NCBI RefSeq assembly: GCF_047730085.1
Contig: NZ_CP159830.1
Span: 744,001-808,000 of the forward strand
Direction of reading: 5' to 3'
Length of the DNA: 64,000 nucleotides
DNA from: Njordibacter sp937773555
GTDB taxonomy: Bacteria > Pseudomonadota > Gammaproteobacteria > Pseudomonadales > Balneatricaceae
The position numbers and the translations under genes were made by a program. Below the pieces are notes generated by a model, which saw only the letters and a list, made by a program, of their open reading frames with translations, had not been told where the DNA came from and made no database searches. Positions 1-7,222 of this stretch are shown in pieces (the first letter of the stretch is position 1; each line of letters begins with the position of its first letter).

Positions 1-765
1 GGGTACTAGATCTCCACGTTGTAGTGACTCCCACACGTAGAAAGTTGGCAACATAATAATGCCATGGCCGGTGAGGGCCAGCATCGTCATCGCATTGCCG
101 TTGTTAGCAATAAGGCTCGACTGTCCATTAACGAGATGTTTCTGCCCCTCAAGGTCCCATAAAGGCATGCCCGCCAATGGCCAGCCCGGCCGCTTTAGTA
201 TTTTATGATGCTTTAACTGTGCTGGATTTTCTGGTACACCTTGGCGCTTGAGATAATCTGGGCTGGCGCAGATAACATGCTTAATGGGTGCTATTTTTCG
301 GGCCTTTAGGCTAGAGTCTGGCAGGGAGCCGATACGAAATGCTAGATCGTAGCCACCCTCTATGAGGTCTACTTTACGGTCAGAAAAATCTAACTCAATA
401 CTTAATTCGGGGTGCTGGCGCATAAATAAGTCGATAGCGGGTGTGAGATGAGTAACGCCAAAAGTCAATGGTACAGCCAGCTTTAACGATCCTGTCAATA
501 CTTTGTTTTCACGCGCTATATCACCATTCAACGAATCTACTTCACCTAATAGTAGTTGAACTCGCTGGTAATATTGGTGGCCAGCCTCAGTGAGGCTAGA
601 GGTGCGCGTAGTGCGGTTGATGAGCTTGGACCCTAATCTACTTTCCAGGTCACTAAGCCGCTTGCTAACGGCAGATTTTGCCAAGTTAAGTTGCTCTGCA
701 GCTTTGGTGATACTTCCCGCTTCAACAATCCTTACAAACACCTGCATATTTTCTAGCTGGCCCAT
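1..765 (-). CDS. LysR-family transcriptional regulator (C-terminus off the window)
   Basis: An open frame runs from an ATG at 765 to the left edge (255 codons, no stop), so the 3' end is missing. The N-terminus shows the LysR winged helix-turn-helix (residues about 5-60, including ITKAAEQLNLAKSAVSKRL), followed by a substrate-binding domain with typical LysR phrases (SGSLKLAVP-like, then DLAFRIG and GWPLAGMPLW). It is divergent from the genes at 933-3602 and shares a 167-base intergenic region with them, the usual layout when a LysR protein controls its neighbours. A candidate LysR box lies in that region. The effector is unknown; the cluster suggests a quinone or electrophile, which is inference. 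Confidence 0.9.
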   Translation of the reverse strand, partial: MGQLENMQVFVRIVEAGSITKAAEQLNLAKSAVSKRLSDLESRLGSKLINRTTRTSSLTEAGHQYYQRVQLLLGEVDSLNGDIARENKVLTGSLKLAVPLTFGVTHLTPAIDLFMRQHPELSIELDFSDRKVDLIEGGYDLAFRIGSLPDSSLKARKIAPIKHVICASPDYLKRQGVPENPAQLKHHKILKRPGWPLAGMPLWDLEGQKHLVNGQSSLIANNGNAMTMLALTGHGIIMLPTFYVWESLQRGDLVP

Positions 766-840
766 AGGTATAGTTCTCAATTCACGAACAATGTTTCCAT
801 ATTCTTTATGTTTTTCTGTATTTAGTCAAACTGTATAGTC

Positions 841-853
841 TTGCTGTGAGCAA
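841..853. promoter_or_regulatory. Candidate LysR box (T-N11-A)
   Basis: TTGCT-GTG-AGCAA is a perfect 5-bp inverted repeat with a 3-base spacer. It has exactly the T-N11-A form of LysR-family operators. It lies between the divergent LysR gene and the plus-strand cluster, 23 bases upstream of a predicted -35 box. Binding is inferred. Confidence 0.4.
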
Positions 854-876
854 TAAATTACTTTAGGCCCTCTTAG

Positions 877-905
877 TTGTTGCTAACACTCCCCGTTACC
901 ATAAT
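877..905 (+). promoter_or_regulatory. Predicted sigma-70 promoter for the small CDGSH-like gene
   Basis: TTGTTG (877-882) and CATAAT (900-905) are separated by 17 bases. The predicted start of transcription is near 912, with AGAGAAGG at about 917-924 and the ATG at 933. The match is moderate and the call is by eye. Confidence 0.4.
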
Positions 906-932
906 GATTTTTAATGAGAGAAGGAAAAAATT

Positions 933-1079
933 ATGACAAATGTAAGAAATGAAAATGGCACATGTGGATGTGGCAGATCACCCACTGGAAATTGTATTGG
1001 TTGGCATAACCTAACGCCTGCAGAATATGAAGCCAAAACCGACAAAGAAAAACAAGCAGCATTTGGAAAATCAAAGTAA
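933..1079 (+). CDS. 48-residue CDGSH-like (3Cys-1His) miniprotein
   Basis: A short gene reads from ATG 933 to TAA 1077-1079, with a good ribosome site (AGAGAAGG) about 8 bases upstream. The product has a cysteine-rich motif CGCGRSPTGNCIGWH at residues 11-25, then a charged tail ending KQAAFGKSK. The motif closely resembles the CDGSH iron-sulfur pattern C-x-C-x2-S-x3-P-x-C-D-G-S-H: three Cys and one His in the same order, with GRS shared. It is one residue shorter, and D-G-S-H is replaced by I-G-W-H. The two CDGSH copies encoded at 3695 (CTCGRSSQQPFCDGSH) make the comparison direct. Binding of a 2Fe-2S cluster is inference. No signal peptide or membrane segment is seen. It is the first gene after the divergent LysR promoter. 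Confidence 0.75.
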   Translation: MTNVRNENGTCGCGRSPTGNCIGWHNLTPAEYEAKTDKEKQAAFGKSK

Positions 1080-1125
1080 AGCAAAGTTGGGCTTGAGATT
1101 TCAAAGGGTGAAACACACCTTAAGC

Positions 1126-1197
1126 ATTATTAGTTAAATAGGGAATGTAAATGTCTCATGGTTTATCCATAAACGTTGTTCCCTTTTTGCTAATAAT
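1126..1197. repeat. Nested inverted repeats in the 255-base gap before doxX
   Basis: Outer arms ATTATTAG (1126-1133) and CTAATAAT (1190-1197) are perfect complements, as are AGGGAA (about 1139-1144) and TTCCCT (1179-1184). Inside lies the perfect palindrome GTTTATCCATAAAC (1161-1174). As RNA this would form a branched stem-loop. It could end transcription of the small upstream gene or be a mobile-element relic. Nothing else is seen in the 1080-1334 gap. Confidence 0.45.
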
Positions 1198-1334
1198 CAT
1201 TTGGTGGTTGGTTTTAATTTAATTAACCTTTATAAGCGTGATTAAAGCCAAAACCTACCCTGACAAAAGGGTCGACAAGGCAAATTTAATGGACTGAATA
1301 AGTCACAAAAATATATCAAAAATGGAGTAATATC

Positions 1335-1730
1335 ATGAATAATCTATCTACGTTCGCTGCACCCATTGGTCGTTTACTGTTGGCAATGATGTTCCTTATG
1401 TCGGGCTTGAGCAAGATTGGCAACTTCGCAGGCACCCAGGGCTATATGGACGCCATGGGGGTGCCGGGTGCTCTTTTGCCCCTTGCAATTGCTCTTGAGG
1501 TATTAGGGGGATTGGCGATCATTATTGGCTGGCAAACAAAGATAATGAGTGTGGCTTTAGCCGGTTTTTGTGTGGTGTCAGCGGCGCTGTTCCATAATGA
1601 CTTTAGTAACCAATCAGAAATGATCATGTTTATGAAAAACGTCACTATTGCAGGCGGTTTTTTATTGTTGATTGCCCATGGGCCAGGTGCCTATGCCCTA
1701 GATAATCGTGTAAAGTTTGCCCAAACGTAA
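1335..1730 (+). CDS. DoxX family membrane protein
   Basis: A 131-residue protein with about four hydrophobic segments and the DoxX-family opening (IGRLLLAMMFLMSGLSKIGNF) and middle (MGVPGALLPLAIALEVLGG). GGAG precedes the ATG at 1335. DoxX proteins such as E. coli YqjF are small inner-membrane proteins linked to redox and thiol or quinone stress; their biochemical role is poorly defined. The stop is 21 bases before the pirin start, and the pirin and glutathionyl-hydroquinone-reductase-like genes follow on the same strand, so the three probably form an operon. Confidence 0.88.
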   Translation: MNNLSTFAAPIGRLLLAMMFLMSGLSKIGNFAGTQGYMDAMGVPGALLPLAIALEVLGGLAIIIGWQTKIMSVALAGFCVVSAALFHNDFSNQSEMIMFMKNVTIAGGFLLLIAHGPGAYALDNRVKFAQT

Positions 1731-1751
1731 ATAAATTTGAGAGAGCTCTTT

Positions 1752-2615
1752 ATGACTGCTTTTAAACATACCAACCTAGCATCAAGAGAACTGCAGTTTA
1801 ACACACCCGGCATGCCAGCCTCAGATGGCGACGGGGTTAAAATGACCCGTATTATTGGCACCCCGCAGTTAAATATGCTCGATCCGTTTTTGCTGTTAGA
1901 TGCCTTTGGCAGTGATAAACCGCTGGACTATATTGGTGGTTTTCCAGACCACCCACACAGAGGCTTCGAAACCGTTACTTATATGCTAGCCGGCCGTATG
2001 CGCCATAAAGATAGCATAGGCAATGAAGGGGTTATTGAGGCCCATGGCGTGCAGTGGATGACGGCAGGTAAAGGCATTGTGCATTCAGAAATGCCAGAAC
2101 AGGACAGTGGTCTGCTCGCAGGTTTTCAGTTGTGGGTGAACTTACCCAGTAAAGACAAAATGTGTGAGCCAAAATACCAGGAGTTTGTGGCTCAAGACGT
2201 AACTTTAGAGCAACGAGACGATGGCACTCAAGTGAGGATCGTTGCGGGCGTCACAAATGAAGGTAGTGTTGGGCCGGTGCTAAGGCACGACATTGAGCCC
2301 ACCTTTATGGACATTACTTTAGCGCCAAGCAGTGAGTTTAAACAACAGATCAAAGCCGGTGATACGGCCTTTATTTATGTCATCGAAGGCCATGTGCTGG
2401 TGGGAGACAAAGTGAGCCTTTTACCTGCCAAACGGCTCGGTGTGCTGGATGATGGCGACCATGTCAGTTTAACGGCAGCGCCCCAAGGGGCAAGATTGTT
2501 ATTAGTGGCCGCCACACCGATTAACGAAAGCGTTGCCCGAGGTGGGCCGTTCGTGATGAACACCAAAGCTGAAGTAATGCAGGCTTATGATGATTTTAGA
2601 AACAATAGATTTTAG
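1752..2615 (+). CDS. Pirin family protein (cupin)
   Basis: A 287-residue bicupin. The pirin metal site is visible: H67 and H69 in FPDHPHRGFET and H111 and E113 in GIVHSEMPE, matching the two-His, His-Glu iron site of characterised pirins. The ATG at 1752 is chosen over an upstream TTG because GAGAG sits about 8 bases before it. Some pirins are quercetin 2,3-dioxygenases and others are redox sensors; which applies is not visible here. It lies between doxX and a glutathione-transferase-like gene, consistent with an electrophile or quinone response. Confidence 0.92.
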   Translation: MTAFKHTNLASRELQFNTPGMPASDGDGVKMTRIIGTPQLNMLDPFLLLDAFGSDKPLDYIGGFPDHPHRGFETVTYMLAGRMRHKDSIGNEGVIEAHGVQWMTAGKGIVHSEMPEQDSGLLAGFQLWVNLPSKDKMCEPKYQEFVAQDVTLEQRDDGTQVRIVAGVTNEGSVGPVLRHDIEPTFMDITLAPSSEFKQQIKAGDTAFIYVIEGHVLVGDKVSLLPAKRLGVLDDGDHVSLTAAPQGARLLLVAATPINESVARGGPFVMNTKAEVMQAYDDFRNNRF

Positions 2616-2624
2616 GAGATAACA

Positions 2625-3602
2625 ATGGGATTACTTGTTAATGGCGAGTGGCATACTGATTGGTACGACACTAAAGCCACGGGTGGGCGTTTTGAACGCA
2701 AAGCCCCCAGTTTTCGTAACTGGATTACAGCAGATGGCAGTGCAGGGCCTTCCGGCACTGGCGGCTTTAAAGCAGAACCTAATCGTTATCACCTGTATGT
2801 ATCACTGGCGTGTCCATGGGCCCATCGCACCATGATCTACCGCCAGTTAAAAGGCCTAGACACCATGATTTCTATGTCGGTGGTGAATGCCTTTATGGGT
2901 GATGAGGGCTGGACCTTTGAACCAGGGGATGGGGTGATTAGCGACTCGATACACCAAGCCACTAGGATGCACCAAATTTATACGGCAGCCATGCCAGACT
3001 ACACGGGTCGTGTGACGGTGCCAGTGATTTGGGATAAACACACGCATACTATTGTGAGTAATGAGTCACCTGAAATCATCCGCATGTTTAATTCGGCCTT
3101 TGATGGTGTAGGCGCTATTGCTGGAGACTTCTGCCCACCCGAACTCCTTGCAGAAATTGATGAATTGAATGAGTTTATCTACCCCAACATTAATAATGGG
3201 GTTTACCGGGCGGGATTTGCCACCACTGAGGCAGCCTATAACGACGCCGTAGCCGATGTTTTTAATGGTCTTGATACCCTGGAAGCGAGGTTAGACAAGC
3301 AGCGTTATCTAACGGGCAACACCATTACCGAAGCAGACTGGCGTCTTTTCACCACCTTGGTGCGCTTTGATGCCGTTTATGTAGGGCATTTTAAATGTAA
3401 TCTGCGTCGAATTGTAGATTACCCAAACCTGTGGGGTTATCTGAAGGACCTATATCAAGTGCCTGGTGTAGCGCAAACGGTGCACTTAGAGCACTGTAAG
3501 GCCCACTATTATGGCAGTCATGAAACCATTAACCCCACCTTGATTATACCTGCAGGCCCAGTGATTGATTTTATGCAACCCCATGACCGAGCGTCAGTTT
3601 AG
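2625..3602 (+). CDS. yqjG: Glutathionyl-hydroquinone reductase (omega/Xi-class glutathione transferase)
   Basis: A 325-residue protein with the class-defining active site Cys63 in LACPWAHRT, an N-terminal thioredoxin fold and a C-terminal helical domain (LYQVPGVAQTVHLEHCKAHYYGSH is split by typical Xi-class features such as the HYYGSH ending). Length and motifs match YqjG/EcfG enzymes, which reduce glutathionyl-hydroquinones using glutathione. GGAG precedes the start, and the gene is 9 bases after pirin. A transcription terminator follows at 3630. The yqjF-yqjG pairing in E. coli parallels the DoxX and GST neighbours here. Confidence 0.9.
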   Translation: MGLLVNGEWHTDWYDTKATGGRFERKAPSFRNWITADGSAGPSGTGGFKAEPNRYHLYVSLACPWAHRTMIYRQLKGLDTMISMSVVNAFMGDEGWTFEPGDGVISDSIHQATRMHQIYTAAMPDYTGRVTVPVIWDKHTHTIVSNESPEIIRMFNSAFDGVGAIAGDFCPPELLAEIDELNEFIYPNINNGVYRAGFATTEAAYNDAVADVFNGLDTLEARLDKQRYLTGNTITEADWRLFTTLVRFDAVYVGHFKCNLRRIVDYPNLWGYLKDLYQVPGVAQTVHLEHCKAHYYGSHETINPTLIIPAGPVIDFMQPHDRASV

Positions 3603-3629
3603 TAGACGCTTAGTGTTAATGAGTCCCTT

Positions 3630-3657
3630 AAAGACTGCTCTTGGTAGTCTTTTTTTG
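3630..3657 (+). terminator. Rho-independent terminator after the DoxX-pirin-GST genes
   Basis: AAAGACT (3630-3636) pairs with AGTCTTT (3646-3652) around a 9-base loop and runs into a stretch of T. It ends the operon before the CDGSH-glutamate-synthase gene. Confidence 0.7.
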
Positions 3658-3694
3658 CACTTAAATGCATATAAACCAGATAGAGAAATAATAG

Positions 3695-5239
3695 ATGAGA
3701 CCTTTAGTTGCTAATAATAAACCTGTTAAAGTCACCCTTGCCAAAGGTGAGGCCTACGCCTTTTGTACCTGTGGGCGATCGAGTCAGCAACCCTTTTGTG
3801 ATGGCTCCCATGTCGGCACTGACTTCAAACCTCAGCAGCTAGTGGCAGAGGAGGCAGGTGATGCGTATTTGTGTCAGTGTAAACATTCTTCAAATTCACC
3901 ATTTTGCGATGGCAGTCATAAACAATTTGACGACAATGCAATAGGCAAAGAAGGCCCAGGTTTGGGAGTTGACGCCTCTAAAATACCACTTGTTAGCGCC
4001 ACAAAAGAAGAGCCTACGGTTGAGTTTATTCATCAACTGGCTAGAGACGGTTTATCTAACATGGGCCACCACGGTCCCATGGTATCTATGGGGGTGCCCC
4101 GTCACGCGTTGCCTCACTGGGATGATATTCAGATTATGACAGCACAGATGGCACGTAAACCTTTGTTTGAAGATGTGGCGGTCAATAGTGAATTAGTGAT
4201 TGGCCCCAGAGCTAAAAAGCCACTCATTTTAAAGACCCCATTATTTGTTTCAGATATGAGTTTTGGTGCATTATCAGAGGAAGCTAAGTTGTCCTTATCA
4301 ATGGGTGCTGAATTGGCTGGCACCGGTATTTGTTCTGGCGAAGGGGGCATGTTACCTGCAGAGCAACAAGCCAATTCACGTTATTTTTATGAACTTGCTA
4401 GTGCCCAATTTGGGTATGATGAATCGAAGCTAAAAAATGTTCAGGCCTTTCATTTCAAAGGAGGTCAAGGGGCCAAAACAGGCACAGGGGGGCATCTTCC
4501 TGGCAATAAAAATGTTGGTAAAATTGCTGAAGTACGTGGTATTAAAGCTGGCGAGGCGGCTATATCACCACCCACATTTAAAGATTTACACTCTCCTCAA
4601 GATTTCAAAAAATTTGCTGATCGAGTGCGCTCAATAACGGGTGGTATTCCCATTGGCTTTAAGCTCAGTGCCAACCATATTGAAAAAGACATTCAGTTTG
4701 CTTTGGATGCCAGCGCTGATTACATTATTCTTGACGGGCGCGGCGGTGGCACAGGGGCTGCTCCTGAAATGTTTAGGGACCATATCAGTGTGCCTACGAT
4801 TCCTGCTTTGGCAAGGGCCCGCAGGTATTTAGACGAGCAGGGTGCAAGTGGTAACGTCACTTTGATCATTACGGGTGGTTTGCGAGTGCCCATGGATTTT
4901 GTTAAAGCCATGGCTTTGGGAGCCGATGGTGTGGCGATCTCCAATAGCGCAATGCAGTCGATCGGTTGTGTTGCTGCAAGAATTTGTAATACTAATAACT
5001 GTCCTGCTGGAATCGCCACTCAAAAAGCAGATTTACGGCAGCGGTTGAATGTCGAAAAATCGGCTCATCAACTTAAAAACTTTTTTCAATCCTCAACCCT
5101 CTTGATGCAAGTGATGGCGCGAGCCTGTGGGCATGATGCTTTAAGAAAATTCACTCAAGAGGATTTAGCAACCTGGCACCGCGACATGGCCTTATTGAGT
5201 GGTATCAGCTACTCAGGTATTATGCCGCAACCCACTTAG
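3695..5239 (+). CDS. Double CDGSH iron-sulfur domain fused to FMN-binding glutamate-synthase-like domain
   Basis: A 514-residue fusion. Two CDGSH motifs stand at the N-terminus: C24, C26, C35, H39 (CTCGRSSQQPFCDGSH) and C60, C62, C71, H75 (CQCKHSSNSPFCDGSH). Each should bind a 2Fe-2S cluster. From about residue 120 to the end is the FMN-binding barrel of the glutamate synthase large subunit (FKGGQGAKTGTGGHLPG, IILDGRGGGTGAAP, and GCVAARICNTNNCPAGIATQ with the Cys-rich 3Fe-4S type loop). The glutamine amidotransferase domain is absent, so it is not a full glutamate synthase. Fusions of this type are seen in databases; the reaction is not known. Ribosome site before the ATG is weak. Confidence 0.87.
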   Translation: MRPLVANNKPVKVTLAKGEAYAFCTCGRSSQQPFCDGSHVGTDFKPQQLVAEEAGDAYLCQCKHSSNSPFCDGSHKQFDDNAIGKEGPGLGVDASKIPLVSATKEEPTVEFIHQLARDGLSNMGHHGPMVSMGVPRHALPHWDDIQIMTAQMARKPLFEDVAVNSELVIGPRAKKPLILKTPLFVSDMSFGALSEEAKLSLSMGAELAGTGICSGEGGMLPAEQQANSRYFYELASAQFGYDESKLKNVQAFHFKGGQGAKTGTGGHLPGNKNVGKIAEVRGIKAGEAAISPPTFKDLHSPQDFKKFADRVRSITGGIPIGFKLSANHIEKDIQFALDASADYIILDGRGGGTGAAPEMFRDHISVPTIPALARARRYLDEQGASGNVTLIITGGLRVPMDFVKAMALGADGVAISNSAMQSIGCVAARICNTNNCPAGIATQKADLRQRLNVEKSAHQLKNFFQSSTLLMQVMARACGHDALRKFTQEDLATWHRDMALLSGISYSGIMPQPT

Positions 5240-5404
5240 TCTGCCAGTGTTTTGGTTAGGGAGCAGACCTTAGTAGCCACAGAGCTGAGGGTGAACGAGA
5301 CCCGTGATTTTCCTTCGGCTGGCTAAAGGGCAAGCGGTTTGCTTTCAGTGTATGATCTAAGGCTATTTAGGTAGTATCAAAGAATTATTGTGAGGTCACT
5401 GAGT

Positions 5405-6355
5405 ATGGTAAACCTTTTACGTAATGGTTCCCTGGTCATTCTTTTAGGGCTTGGCATCTCTTTAGTCTGCATGAGTCAAATGGTGTTAGCTAACAATGCT
5501 AAATTTACTACTCAACACATCAGCGGCCCTGTCTACGCAATTATTGGTGAGACGGGGAACCGCAGTGCTGAAAACTTAGGCAATAATGCTAATTTTGGTT
5601 TTATTGTTGGCAATACAGGGGTGCTTTTAATCGATAGTGGAGCGGGTACGCAGGCAGCCAAGGCCATTGAAGCCGAAGTGGGCCAGACGACCTCATTGCC
5701 TATTACGACTGTTATCAATACCGGTGGCCAAGACCATCGTTGGTTAGGTAATGCGTATTTTGCTCAACAAGGTGCCCGCATTATTGCCAGTAGTGCAGCT
5801 GTTAACGATCAAGATGAACGAGCAGGGGATCAAATACAAGGGTTAACCGGCGCTACAGGCCAAAACCCTATGCAGAATCTCGAACCAGTCACTGCTGACA
5901 TTACCTTTGACCAAACCTACACCTTAAATCATGCAGGTTTAGAAATTCACATTAAGCATCAAGGTGCAGCTCACACGCCCGGTGACAGTTGGGTTTATAT
6001 TCCTACCTTAAAAATTCTATTTACGGGCGACATTGCCTATGGTGACCGTATGTTGGGTGTAATCGAGGTGTCTGATAGCCAGTCTTGGGTTGAGGTGTTT
6101 GAGGTGATGGCTCAATTGCCGGCACAGCAGGTTATTCCTGGTCATGGCGCAGTAAGTACGCTCCCCAAGCTTAGTGAGCAAACTTATAATTATTTAGTTC
6201 ATCTGAGGCAGGGTGTCAGAGAATTCCTAGACAATGATGGCGACTTGGTCGACATTCGTACCGTTGACCAGTCTGCCTTTAGCCACCTACTTAACTACGA
6301 AGGCATCGCTCCAGGTAACGCCTTACGCGTATTCCAACAGATGGAATGGGAATAA
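5405..6355 (+). CDS. Exported MBL-fold metallo-hydrolase-like protein with degenerate metal motif
   Basis: A 316-residue protein with a signal peptide (hydrophobic 10-28, likely cleavage after VLA29). MBL-fold landmarks are present: LLIDSGAG, AAHTPGD (H190), FTGDIAYGD (D209) and IPGHG (H247). The usual NTHxHxDH motif is replaced by NTGGQDHRWLGN, so only D110 and H111 remain and both leading His are missing with one residue deleted. It resembles the quinoprotein-relay/SoxH branch of the superfamily. The ATG at 5405 is preferred over a GTG at 5390 because GAGGT is 8 bases upstream and the signal peptide then starts cleanly. Substrate unknown. Confidence 0.8.
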   Translation: MVNLLRNGSLVILLGLGISLVCMSQMVLANNAKFTTQHISGPVYAIIGETGNRSAENLGNNANFGFIVGNTGVLLIDSGAGTQAAKAIEAEVGQTTSLPITTVINTGGQDHRWLGNAYFAQQGARIIASSAAVNDQDERAGDQIQGLTGATGQNPMQNLEPVTADITFDQTYTLNHAGLEIHIKHQGAAHTPGDSWVYIPTLKILFTGDIAYGDRMLGVIEVSDSQSWVEVFEVMAQLPAQQVIPGHGAVSTLPKLSEQTYNYLVHLRQGVREFLDNDGDLVDIRTVDQSAFSHLLNYEGIAPGNALRVFQQMEWE

Positions 6356-6385
6356 CTAGGGAAAGCCCTATACTAAACTACAATT

Positions 6386-7222
6386 ATGCGACTTATTATA
6401 CTCAGTCTTGTCACTTTGTTGGCTTTCGCTGCCAATTCACTGCTCAATCGTGGTGCTTTACAGTATGAATTAATTGGACCAGGAGAGTTTGCTACCTTGC
6501 GAGTGGCTTTTGGTGCGTTAGCGCTGTTCATACTATTAGCTTGGCGTAACAAAAGTCTTCCTAAAGCTAAACCCCCACAATTCAAAGGCGTTGTTGGTCT
6601 TGCTGCATATATGGTGGGTTTTTCCTATGCCTATGTGAATCTAGACGCAGGCCTTGGTGCCCTGATCTTATTTGGCACGGTGCAAGTAGTGATGTTTGCT
6701 GCTGCAGCTTTTTCTGGCGAACGTCTATCTGCCTATCAATGGTTGGGCACGGTCATTGCATTGCTAGGATTAGTGGTACTGTTTTTGCCAGATAAAGAGG
6801 TTAACTTACCCTTCAACGGTGTGTTGCTGATGCTAGTGGCCGCTTTTGGCTGGGCGCTTTACTCACTTGAAGGACGCAAGGTAAGTGACCCTTTGCTCAC
6901 CAGTACGTGGAATTTTATCTATGTGTTACCTATTACTCTCTTAGCCCTGTTAATAAGCGGTGATAGTGTTCTAATCACCTTCAGTGGTGTGCTGTTAGCG
7001 CTGGTGTCTGGGGCTATGATGTCGGGTTTGGGTTACGCTTTATGGTACTGGGTTTTACCACAGTTAGATGTCACTGTTGGCGCTCTAGCGCAGTTGTTGG
7101 TGCCGGTTTTTGCGTTGATATTGGGCGCTTTATTTTTGCAGGAAGTTGTAAGCCTGCGTGCCACTGTAGCAGCGGCTTTAATTGTTGGCGGTGTAGCGGC
7201 TGGCAGCCTACTCAAGCGGTAA
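6386..7222 (+). CDS. EamA/DMT-family membrane transporter
   Basis: A 278-residue inner-membrane protein with about ten hydrophobic segments in two repeats, as in EamA (drug/metabolite) transporters, e.g. the second-repeat LTSTWNFIYVLPITLLALL and the closing ALFLQEVVSLRATVAAALIVGG. The substrate cannot be read from the sequence. Its last 15 bases overlap the 3' end of the convergent amidase gene. Confidence 0.88.
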   Translation: MRLIILSLVTLLAFAANSLLNRGALQYELIGPGEFATLRVAFGALALFILLAWRNKSLPKAKPPQFKGVVGLAAYMVGFSYAYVNLDAGLGALILFGTVQVVMFAAAAFSGERLSAYQWLGTVIALLGLVVLFLPDKEVNLPFNGVLLMLVAAFGWALYSLEGRKVSDPLLTSTWNFIYVLPITLLALLISGDSVLITFSGVLLALVSGAMMSGLGYALWYWVLPQLDVTVGALAQLLVPVFALILGALFLQEVVSLRATVAAALIVGGVAAGSLLKR

